Assembly: GCA_902786015.1 (NCBI GenBank)
Contig: CADAAU010000004.1
Span: 62,001 to 126,000, forward strand
Length of the DNA: 64,000 bases
Origin: an uncultured Coriobacteriaceae bacterium
GTDB lineage: Bacteria; Actinomycetota; Coriobacteriia; Coriobacteriales; Atopobiaceae
Reading direction: 5' to 3'
The notes under the pieces are model-generated. The model had not been told where the DNA came from. It saw only the letters and a program-made list of their open reading frames with translations, and searched no databases. The position numbers and the translations under genes are program-made. Positions 50,923-58,451 of this stretch are shown here, one piece after another (position 1 is the first letter of the stretch; every line of letters begins with the position of its first letter).

Positions 50923-53900
50923 TCACCTCCCCTCGAAGTAGGTGACGAGGATTTCCTTGATGTGGTGGTAGCGTCTGGCGTATGAGTTCTCCACCCGTAT
51001 GAGCTGGAAGCCGTGACGCTGGCAGATGGCCTCCTTCTGACGGTCGCGCTGCATCACCACCTCATCGCTCACGTGCTCCTTCCCGTCAACCTCAATGGCG
51101 AGCACGGGCGTTTGCGATTTGTCGGGCTGAACCTCGTATACCACGAAGTCGAATCTCCCCGTGTAGAAGAGCCGCTCTGGGGGCAGGTCCTCGTCGAACA
51201 CGGCTGCGATGGGCACCTCATGTTTGACGATGTGCTTGGCCCCCGTCAAGAAGATGTTGTCCAGCGCGTGGTTGAGCGTCTCGAGGAAGGCCTGCTCGAT
51301 TTGGGTGCTGTACGGCTTCACGCCGAGTGCCCTTGAGGATACTGCACGCGGTGTGACGTGCGTGGAGCCGTTTGAGCCAACGTACCTCGCAAGTTCGTAG
51401 ATGTCATCGACATCCTCACGGGTGGCATGCAGGCGTTCAAGCTCTTGCGTGCTCGAAACGATGACTAGCTTGTCGCGAGCCCTCGAGGTCGCCACGTTGA
51501 TGAGCTCTCGGTTCTCGGTGAGCCACTTGTACGTGCCCGCCGAGGTGCGGTTGGTGAGTGCGAGCGAGAAGAGAATCACGTCCTTCTCGTCCCCTTGGTA
51601 GGCATGTACGGTTCCGCACGTTGCGTTTGCGATTCCCTTGCTGTCGAGTGCCTGCTGGATGAGTTGTCGCTGGTTGGCAAAGGGGGTGATGATGCCTATG
51701 TTGAGATGGGGGTGTTCCAAAGCATATTTCGCGACGACTTCGGCTTCCGAAGGGGCGGCGTTCTTCAGGAGGGAGGAGTTGTGCTCGACGTCGATGAACT
51801 CAAGCGCCTCCGGAAGCCTACGACCAGACTTGACGTGTAGCTTGCCCGCATAGTACTTCTGGTTATTGAACCCGATGATGCGCTCGTCGCAGCGATAGTG
51901 GATGTGAAGCAGTATCTCGTTGCTCACCGAGTCGCATGCGAGGAAGGTCTTGTACACGGAGTTTTTTACGTAATCGTATTCATCGGTCACCTGATATGAG
52001 CGCCGCAGGGCGAGGTTGTCGGACTTGTCGATGACAACGACGGGATTGAGCTGCTGGGGGTCACCCACGAGGACGAGATTGTTGCCGCGTAGAATGGGCA
52101 CAAGCGTCGTTGCGGTGTCGCATTGGCTCGCCTCGTCGATGATGGCGATGTCGAACGAGGGAGCAGGTGGACCAAGCCGGTGAGCAGAGATGCAGGTGGT
52201 CGCGATGACGGGAAAGATGCGCTGCAGGGCCTTGAGGTGCCCGGGATCGGAGAGATATTTCATGAAGCGTTGAGCACGCTCGTGCACTGGATCGTCAGAC
52301 ATCACCATGTCGAGCATCTCTGCATTGCGCGGTTTTCCCAGCTGCTGGATACGATAGAGCGAGGCGCCGAGGAGGAACTGCAGGAGTGCGTCGCGGTCGC
52401 CGCTGGTGAGCTCGCGTGCTCGTTCGAATAGCCCATCCAGGTAGCGCATGCCGTCCAACTGCTTGTTGACCTGGGCGAGTTGAGTGCTTTGCAGCTCTAC
52501 CGTAAAGTTGAGGTTGCTGTTTGACGAGGCGAGCGTCTGCAGGCAATCTCGACGCTCAATGAGGTCAACCTGCTCCTCGTATTCCTTAAGGAGTGCCGTG
52601 AGCGTCTGGGCGCGCTCCTCGCTCGCCTCGTTCCCGAGGCGCGGGAGTCCTCGTGGAATAGGGAGGTCTTTCGTGCTCTTATACAGGTCGCGCATGTACT
52701 CGAGAGCCCTCTCTACGCATATCTGATTCCCGAGGCGCAGTATCGGGAACGGAATGTTCAGGTCTCCGTACTTGAGAGACGTAAGGCTTTGGAAGACACC
52801 GTCCACTGGATGGTTGTTGAATGATGCGAAGAGAACCGTGCGACCGTTGCAAAATGCGTTGACAATAGTATTGACGATGGTGTTCGTCTTACCGGTGCCG
52901 GGTGGGCCTTGCACGTAGGTGAGAGGATACTTGATGCCCTGGTTGATGGCGAGCAACTGATCGAGGTTTGCCTCTGGGCTTACGAGCGAAAGGGGATAGT
53001 CCTTACGGCGTATGGGCCGCCGGATAAGATTGCCAAAGAAGGCTCGGATGGGATAGGTGGGGTTGCCCTCGTTGTACATCTCGCAGATGGCGTCGTATTC
53101 GCCCTGCAGGTAGGTGGGGGTGTTGCGTGCAATTGAAAACATGTGCGGCGTGTCATCCACTAAGACTCCAAATCCTGCACGCTCAGCAATGGCATCCTTA
53201 ATGGTCTCGGAATTGTGGGCGAAGTCGTCTAGGAGTGCAAGGTCCGATTCGTCGAGATAGCGTCGTATGGAGTGCTTTTCGCGAACCTTTCCCTCACAGA
53301 CGATGAACTCGCGGCAGAAGTGCAAGTTGCGACCGATGACGAGCGTACGGCGTTTGGCGTCAAGGCGAAGCTCACGATATGCCAGTACGTAAAGGCCCTT
53401 CTTTGTGTGAAGACTTAGTAGGTTGAGGGCAATCTGCTTACTGACAAAGCTGTTGCGTCCATTTCTACGGCGATTTGCATCCCCTTGCAGCAGTTGTACG
53501 ACCTGAGAAAACTGACTGTCGTCGAGCGGGACCAGACCACGGGCAAAGCTGTCGGCATCGATGCGTGTGACGAGCGAGAAGTCCTCAACGTATGGCGTGC
53601 AATTGAGCCGGGCGCAGTCGTAAAGGTAGTCGAGAATCTTGAGATTGGGCACGCTCCCAAAGAGGTCCTCATAGCGCTCGTTCTCCTCAATGGCGTCGAG
53701 AAGCGGCTTGGGCGTGGGATGAAACGATCCCTCGACTATTGCGGACGAGATGATGGAGTCAAGTCGTATGGTCAGTACGCTCATTCGGTGATCACCAAGG
53801 TGAAGGCCGTCCACGCCGAGCTTGCGTGTCTGTGGGTTTACGCTATTGATGCCTATCCAGTAGTGTGTGACCCGCTCTTGAGCGTTGCGATACTCGATGC

Positions 53901-53955
53901 TGAGCCACTTTTGCTCGTGGATGGCCTTGAATATGTCCCGAGCGACGGACCCCAT
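50923..53955 (-). CDS. WYL-like domain / SF1 helicase / DUF2726-like nuclease fusion
   Basis: A 1010-residue protein. Residues 5-75 look like a WYL ligand/nucleic-acid sensor (DIFKAIHEQKWLSIEYRN... RLDSIISSAIV). The helicase core has YVQGPPGTGKTNT (347-359), IIDEASQCDTAT (motif II), LVGDPQQLNPVV, GTVHAYQGDEKDVILFS and NVATSRARDKL, the Upf1/Dna2-like SF1 set. The last 80 residues (GRFDFVVYEV...VLAIEVDGKEH...RDRQKEAICQRHGFQLIRV) are a PD-(D/E)XK nuclease of the DUF2726/DUF559 kind. GAAGGAA precedes the ATG. The single-gene architecture fits nucleic-acid-sensing defence. Confidence 0.85.
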   Translation of the reverse strand: MGSVARDIFKAIHEQKWLSIEYRNAQERVTHYWIGINSVNPQTRKLGVDGLHLGDHRMSVLTIRLDSIISSAIVEGSFHPTPKPLLDAIEENERYEDLFGSVPNLKILDYLYDCARLNCTPYVEDFSLVTRIDADSFARGLVPLDDSQFSQVVQLLQGDANRRRNGRNSFVSKQIALNLLSLHTKKGLYVLAYRELRLDAKRRTLVIGRNLHFCREFIVCEGKVREKHSIRRYLDESDLALLDDFAHNSETIKDAIAERAGFGVLVDDTPHMFSIARNTPTYLQGEYDAICEMYNEGNPTYPIRAFFGNLIRRPIRRKDYPLSLVSPEANLDQLLAINQGIKYPLTYVQGPPGTGKTNTIVNTIVNAFCNGRTVLFASFNNHPVDGVFQSLTSLKYGDLNIPFPILRLGNQICVERALEYMRDLYKSTKDLPIPRGLPRLGNEASEERAQTLTALLKEYEEQVDLIERRDCLQTLASSNSNLNFTVELQSTQLAQVNKQLDGMRYLDGLFERARELTSGDRDALLQFLLGASLYRIQQLGKPRNAEMLDMVMSDDPVHERAQRFMKYLSDPGHLKALQRIFPVIATTCISAHRLGPPAPSFDIAIIDEASQCDTATTLVPILRGNNLVLVGDPQQLNPVVVIDKSDNLALRRSYQVTDEYDYVKNSVYKTFLACDSVSNEILLHIHYRCDERIIGFNNQKYYAGKLHVKSGRRLPEALEFIDVEHNSSLLKNAAPSEAEVVAKYALEHPHLNIGIITPFANQRQLIQQALDSKGIANATCGTVHAYQGDEKDVILFSLALTNRTSAGTYKWLTENRELINVATSRARDKLVIVSSTQELERLHATREDVDDIYELARYVGSNGSTHVTPRAVSSRALGVKPYSTQIEQAFLETLNHALDNIFLTGAKHIVKHEVPIAAVFDEDLPPERLFYTGRFDFVVYEVQPDKSQTPVLAIEVDGKEHVSDEVVMQRDRQKEAICQRHGFQLIRVENSYARRYHHIKEILVTYFEGR

Positions 53956-54565
53956 GTCGTTCCTTCAGGTTGGAAAAAACGTATGGTATTACTGTAGCAC
54001 GTCGGGAATTGCCTGAGTGGATGGTTCCTCATTTCGGATCCCTCGAAGTCGCCGTACATAAATTGTGTTTCAGCATGAGTGTGAAAGATCACGCCTGGGT
54101 CTTATCCTTATGGTTGGCGAGAATCGTCAGCCAGATGATTCGAAATTGCTCGGGGTCTTTCTCTGAAAAAGGTGACTTCCTGTTTGACTCCTTGAACTAG
54201 CGTATCCGATCAGGCTTCGTGGCGCATGCCATGGTGTTGAGACCCTCGTGCGGGCGCGCCGTGGCATCTTGTATGCATGAAATGCCGAGACTACCTTGGT
54301 GAGACGGCGAGCATATCTAAAGCCTCTCCAAAACTTCCTCGTTCACAACGGTTCTCCGTGCCCTGTCGTCGTCATGCAAGGTGTCTTTGCGTCGGGCGAT
54401 GGGGATTGGCTGATGCCCCCAGCGCACCGCCAGCAAACGTCAGCCTGAAATGTGAGTGCGAAAATGCCAGTCCAAGCACTCTTTCTGTCGGGTCGGTAAC
54501 GACTTCTTGCGAGTTCGCTGGGCCGTGGCAATTCGATTTGCCAGCGTGGGAGAGGAGGAGAAGCC
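53956..54565. other. intergenic stretch, no supportable gene
   Basis: About 610 bp with several short frames on both strands, none with both a ribosome site and family likeness. It follows the promoter side of the WYL helicase gene and may contain debris of lost genes. Confidence 0.4.
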
Positions 54566-54868
54566 GTGGCGACATACCGCTTCCTCTGCAAGAGTCGGCG
54601 GCGCGTCGAGGGACTCGTGATTGACCGGGACGGCGCGTCCGTCGGCAGCGAGGCGCGCGACGCGGCGTTCGCCGCGTTCCTGAAGGAGCAGTGCCTCGGG
54701 CCTTGGCGCCGCGACAAGCACGACCCGGGGAGCGAGGTGCGCCCGTCCTCCCTTTTCTTTGGCGGCCCCTCTCCGCTTGCGTCGGAGCGAGCTTGCTCCA
54801 CGCGCAGCGAGGAGTGCCATTATCCTTTCGCCGTGGCTACCGTTCCTTGTACCTCCTCTGAATACTGA
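54566..54868 (+). CDS. possible 100-residue protein, unknown
   Basis: GTG start after a strong GGAGAGGAGGAG. The product opens MATYRFLCKSRRRVEGLVIDRDG and has an Ala/Arg-rich middle (SEARDAAFAAFLKEQCLGPWRRDK). The last 35 residues look out of frame compared with the first 65, so the gene may be truncated. GC content is higher than that of its surroundings. I do not recognise it. Confidence 0.4.
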   Translation: MATYRFLCKSRRRVEGLVIDRDGASVGSEARDAAFAAFLKEQCLGPWRRDKHDPGSEVRPSSLFFGGPSPLASERACSTRSEECHYPFAVATVPCTSSEY

Positions 54869-54955
54869 GGTGATTTGGCCTGAAGTCAGGGGCGAAATCT
54901 CCTGCCGTGCAGCATACCAATGGTGGCACAAATAAGCTGGACGAAAGGAAGCACG

Positions 54956-55099
54956 ATGTCAGACAGCGTCCCCAGCATCGACACTAAAGTAGCCGTCTTC
55001 GCGACTGGCGCACTCGCAATCGTGGCCCTTGCGGGCGTCGTAATGGGCTACGGTGTCGATACCGCCACTATCGCAGGCGGAGTAAAGCTGACCAAGTAG
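54956..55099 (+). CDS. small 47-residue single-span membrane protein
   Basis: The ATG at 54956 follows GAAAGGAAG. The product is MSDSVPSIDTKVAVFATG, then a hydrophobic helix (ALAIVALAGVVMGYGV) and a short tail ending KLTK. One membrane span, with a charged N terminus and a small basic C terminus, resembles many holin-like or toxin-like small peptides, but no family can be named. It is isolated between two gaps within the island. Confidence 0.5.
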   Translation: MSDSVPSIDTKVAVFATGALAIVALAGVVMGYGVDTATIAGGVKLTK

Positions 55100-55366
55100 G
55101 GCGCTCCGTACTGAGGTGTACAGCACCACGGTCGACAGTCCACCGAAGAGGTCGCGGCAGTGGCCGCGCGAATGATAGGGCATTGATGGTTGGCATCGCT
55201 GCCATTTGTCGCCCAAGGCGCAGTGGCGAGCACGCTCGCGACATATTCGCTGGGGAACGATGGGGTGCCACGCGCGCACGCCACGCTCTTCCGTTCATGA
55301 TCTCACGCTTCTGCACCACGCCGCTCCGCGCTACGGCGGCACCGCACCGACTGCCCGCCCGCCTGC

Positions 55367-56110
55367 CTACAGGTAAACCGACCTGATGACGTCGGCCATG
55401 CCCTCCGAGTCGACTGGCAGGCGCCACCCCCTGAGCATGTTGTCGTCCCATGGACGGGCGTCGACGAATCCCGCAACCTCCCTTCGCACGGCCTCCGGCA
55501 GCTCGACCGTCTTGCCGGGTTCGAACAGCGAGCAAAGCTTGCACACGTCACTGCGTTGCTTGCTGATCTCGTCCGAGTGCACGGTGCGGCCGTCGGCCTT
55601 ATCCCGCGTGAGGTTTGCCCATGCGTGCATCTTGAAGACCGGCAGATAGCGAAGCCCGAGCACGGGAAGACCATCTATGGTCTCAACGCCGTCTTCCAGC
55701 AGCTGGTAGTAATCGTCATCCAGGAGTATTGCCGAAAGGCTGTAGTCACCGTCCGTGATGCGCAAGCGCCCGAGCGCAGTCTCCACGCCATCAAGCAACT
55801 CGGGTCTCCTGCTGAGCAACTCGATCTTGGGCGGGAAGCCGGTGTTTATCGGCCTCTCGAAGCGGAAGAGCTGGCAGCGTCCGTCCTTGGTGCGGTGCTC
55901 GTAGCCGCCCGCCCGCACGAACGTCACGAAGCGGTCGAAGTACGCGCGGTCGAACGCCTCGGCGAGCACGACGAGGTCGATGTCCTTGGTGGCTCGCTCC
56001 GGCGCACCATGCTGCGCGTAGACGAGGTTGCAGGCCGTGCCGCCAATAATCACGTGCCTGCCGTGGTAGCCCTCGAACCAGTCCCTGAAGACGCTCAGTC
56101 CCGGTACCAT
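55367..56110 (-). CDS. AbiEii-like nucleotidyltransferase (toxin of a type IV TA pair)
   Basis: A 247-residue protein with the minimal nucleotidyltransferase signature: HVIIGGTACNLVYAQHG (GG...), then APERATKDIDLVVLAE (DxD). A later conserved block is LPVLGLRYLPVFKMHAWANLTRD, where the Lys matches the AbiEii pattern. In AbiE systems this protein transfers nucleotides to its target and stops growth. The ATG at 56110 has GGGAGG upstream and lies inside the end of the regulator gene (about 16-bp overlap), so the pair is translationally coupled. Complete. Confidence 0.75.
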   Translation of the reverse strand: MVPGLSVFRDWFEGYHGRHVIIGGTACNLVYAQHGAPERATKDIDLVVLAEAFDRAYFDRFVTFVRAGGYEHRTKDGRCQLFRFERPINTGFPPKIELLSRRPELLDGVETALGRLRITDGDYSLSAILLDDDYYQLLEDGVETIDGLPVLGLRYLPVFKMHAWANLTRDKADGRTVHSDEISKQRSDVCKLCSLFEPGKTVELPEAVRREVAGFVDARPWDDNMLRGWRLPVDSEGMADVIRSVYL

Positions 56111-57087
56111 GCGCACCCTCCCAGCGCCTCTCGCAGGGCGATCCGCACGCGTTCGTCATTGCGGTCGGCGCTCGGTATCGTCATCAGCATCGTGAACGGA
56201 TCCACTCGGTTTCCCTGTGCGAAGGGCGTCGGGTCGTAGTTGAGTATCTGGATGGCGTGGCTGAAGCCCCTCACGGGGTCCGGGTCGGTGAGGACGATGC
56301 TGTTGGCGTGGCTTGGGGCGATGGCCCACACCTCCCTGCTTGGTGCGAGCAGGTCACTCGTCTGAGCGAGGGCACAGAGCCCGCTGACGAGTGGCGTCGC
56401 GTTCAGGGGGAGGGCGTTGGTGAAGGCGGTCGACTGCACGGCGTCTCCGAAGAGCTCGATGCCCGCCTGGTAGTAGGTGTGGTCGTCCGTCCTGAAGTAC
56501 GTCTTCTTGCGCCCCGTCCTGCCCGCCACCTCGAAGTCGAGCACACGTGCCGCGACGAGGTTCGCGAGGGCTCTGGAGACGCTCCCGACCGAGAGGTTTG
56601 TCCCGCGCATGACGTCCTCTTGGGTGAAGCCATCCTCGGCGTACAGGCCGAAGAGGAAGACACTCTGGTCGGAGCTCCTGAACCTCCTCAGCGCGGGTAG
56701 CGGACGCTGGCGGTAAGCGCCAATCCTGAAGGACAGGAAGGGTACGTAGATGTCTTCGGCGGTGGCGAAGGGGATGCCGGACTCTAGGAAGGAGCGGCGG
56801 ACGTTAGGTGGGAGAGAGCCGGCGTAGAAGACTACCCGCTCCCCGTGAGGGATTCCGAGGCTCTTCGTCAGCTGGTCGAGGCGTCTTCCCAGGGCTCCGT
56901 AGTCATCGATGCCGTCCGTGCACTCGGCGAAGAGCACCTCCCTGCCGAGCATCTCTGCCCGGTAGATCGAGAAGGACCCGGCGAGGAATGGACTCAGCTC
57001 GTTTCGCGCGTCGTACTCCTCCACCCATCCGGCGGAGTCCACGTACTGCCGCAGCAGCTTCTCGATTGCCTGCGCCACGCTTCGCAT
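56095..57087 (-). CDS. AbiEi-like transcriptional regulator / antitoxin
   Basis: A 330-residue protein. A winged helix-turn-helix near residues 165-225 reads LFGLYAEDGFTQEDVMRGTNLSVGSVSRALANLVAARVLDFEVAGRTGRKKTYF. The C-terminal half ends with FTMLMTIPSADRNDERVRIALREAL. It is followed by an overlapping nucleotidyltransferase gene, the order seen in AbiE type IV toxin-antitoxin pairs. The ATG at 57087 is preceded by GGAAGAG, and an earlier in-frame Met at 57204 would read through the operator. Three TGTAATATTACA boxes lie just upstream, as expected for autoregulation. Confidence 0.72.
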   Translation of the reverse strand: MRSVAQAIEKLLRQYVDSAGWVEEYDARNELSPFLAGSFSIYRAEMLGREVLFAECTDGIDDYGALGRRLDQLTKSLGIPHGERVVFYAGSLPPNVRRSFLESGIPFATAEDIYVPFLSFRIGAYRQRPLPALRRFRSSDQSVFLFGLYAEDGFTQEDVMRGTNLSVGSVSRALANLVAARVLDFEVAGRTGRKKTYFRTDDHTYYQAGIELFGDAVQSTAFTNALPLNATPLVSGLCALAQTSDLLAPSREVWAIAPSHANSIVLTDPDPVRGFSHAIQILNYDPTPFAQGNRVDPFTMLMTIPSADRNDERVRIALREALGGCAWYRD

Positions 57088-57103
57088 GCTCTTCCAATCA
57101 TTC

Positions 57104-57145
57104 TGTAATATTACAAGACTATGTAATATTACATGTAATATTATC
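57104..57145 (-). promoter_or_regulatory. three-box operator upstream of the AbiE-type pair
   Basis: TGTAATATTACA occurs at 57104-57115 and 57122-57133, with a near copy at 57134-57145. Each is a 12-bp palindrome, 17-58 bp upstream of the regulator start. The AT-rich boxes stand out against the GC-rich surroundings and probably bind the antitoxin. Confidence 0.7.
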
Positions 57146-57579
57146 CACACGCAACCACTAACACTGATTTGCCGAAATGAGCCATCGCTCGGTGCGCGCT
57201 GCACGCGTTGTCGGGCATGGTTCCACGTTGTGGCGACGCTGCACCGATAGCTCAGGCGAGCATACTAATGCCGTGTCTAACCACGACTAGGTCCATCCGC
57301 TGCGGGACCTTGTAAAAAGGCCCGAGACTGCACCTCGAGCAATCTGCCACATCAAAATAGTTGAACGCTTCCAACAGGCCTGTCTGCTCCTTGATTGAGT
57401 TGCATGTGAGGGAAGACAATTGGCCGTCTGAGAGCCGGCAGATGCTTGTAGGGATGTTGCGGTTGAGGTTGCGGTGCGCGGGCGATCTTTGGCTACGTCG
57501 CTCAGGCGCTCGTCGACGAGCGGATGTGCGCCAACAGCACGCCATGAAGGCCGCGCGCACCGACTCATGAACCGCATCA
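57146..57579. other. intergenic stretch at the island edge
   Basis: No supportable gene. Short minus-strand frames overlap each other and lack ribosome sites. This marks the transition from the accessory island back to chromosomal genes. Confidence 0.4.
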
Positions 57580-58005
57580 CTACATCACAGCGCCGCTTAT
57601 GACGAACGCAAGGCCCACGAGGATGCCAAAGACCACGATGCCCACGGCCTCGTTGCCGCGCTTGACCTCGTCGTTAAAGTTGATCTTGCGGAATAGCACG
57701 CCATCGAGTGCGAAGTACGCGACCAAAAGCAGCACGAGCGCGATGCCCGCCCACATGCAGGTATACAACACGCCGTCGAGCAGCTGGTAGCTCACCGCCT
57801 CACCGTAGTCGGCGATCACCGCGCGCAGCAGGTAGCCAATACCAATATAGATGCCCGCACACACCCATGCGGCTGCCTTGTTGCCCTTCGCGATGTCACC
57901 TTGAAAGTCGTAGGGCACAATGAGGTCGAACAGCAGGCTCACAAGTCCCATGAGCACCGTGCCAAGTGCCGCATACACCAACACCTCAATAATCGTTTCC
58001 AACAT
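57580..58005 (-). CDS. DUF350 family membrane protein
   Basis: A 141-residue integral membrane protein with four hydrophobic helices, the DUF350 plan (two repeats of a helix pair): VLVYAALGTVLMGLVSLLFDLIVPYD, GNKAAAWVCAGIYIGIGYLLRA, LYTCMWAGIALVLLLVAYFALD and GNEAVGIVVFGILVGLAFVISGA. GGGAGGT precedes the ATG at 58005. The function of the family is not established. A methyltransferase remnant lies just upstream and overlaps by about 20 bp. Confidence 0.85.
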   Translation of the reverse strand: MLETIIEVLVYAALGTVLMGLVSLLFDLIVPYDFQGDIAKGNKAAAWVCAGIYIGIGYLLRAVIADYGEAVSYQLLDGVLYTCMWAGIALVLLLVAYFALDGVLFRKINFNDEVKRGNEAVGIVVFGILVGLAFVISGAVM

Positions 58006-58234
58006 AGAATACCTCCCTTGTATTACCCAAAAACTGCCAATTACAGATATTGTAGGCCAACGCGAGGATGGCCTTAGGCGAGGACCAGACGCCAAGGCCC
58101 AAAGACGCGCACGGTCGCGGGAGCGGCCCGGAGAAGCGCCCCTGCGTCTCCGGGAAGTCCACGTCCACGGTGGAGGCGGAGCACGCCTCGGCGTTCTTGG
58201 CGTAATAGGAGAGGGTGGGGTCCTCTGCTGCCAT
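57986..58234 (-). pseudogene. N-terminal remnant of a class I SAM methyltransferase
   Basis: The ATG at 58234 has a perfect AGGAGG site and begins MAAEDPTLSYYAKNAEACSA, then STVDVDFPETQGRFSGPLP. This matches the opening of small SAM-dependent methyltransferases (YYd.nAe.y...T..vDfse.q.rFl). Where the GxGxG cofactor motif should follow, the frame breaks and runs on to a stop at 57986, inside the DUF350 gene. Only about 40 codons of real similarity remain, so the gene is a truncated relic that kept its translation start. Confidence 0.55.
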
Positions 58235-58451
58235 GTCATCCTCCTCGCTGGGGCGGCCGGCCGGGTCCCGCCCATCTTCGCACATGCGTGACGCCTTGCC
58301 ATGAGATTTTGGCTTGCCCTTTGCTGCAGGGAGTAGTCCTATTGCAAACGAGCCTCTCGTTAGCGAAAGTGGTTGAGATCCTCGACACTCGTGACTTCGT
58401 GTAACGTAATATAAAAGTATCCGCATGAGCCTGCGCGTGGAAGGAATGGTA

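Noticed and set aside
57252..57580. Overlapping minus-strand frames of about 100 codons
   Set aside because: Two frames overlap in different phases, neither has a ribosome site, and neither resembles a known family.
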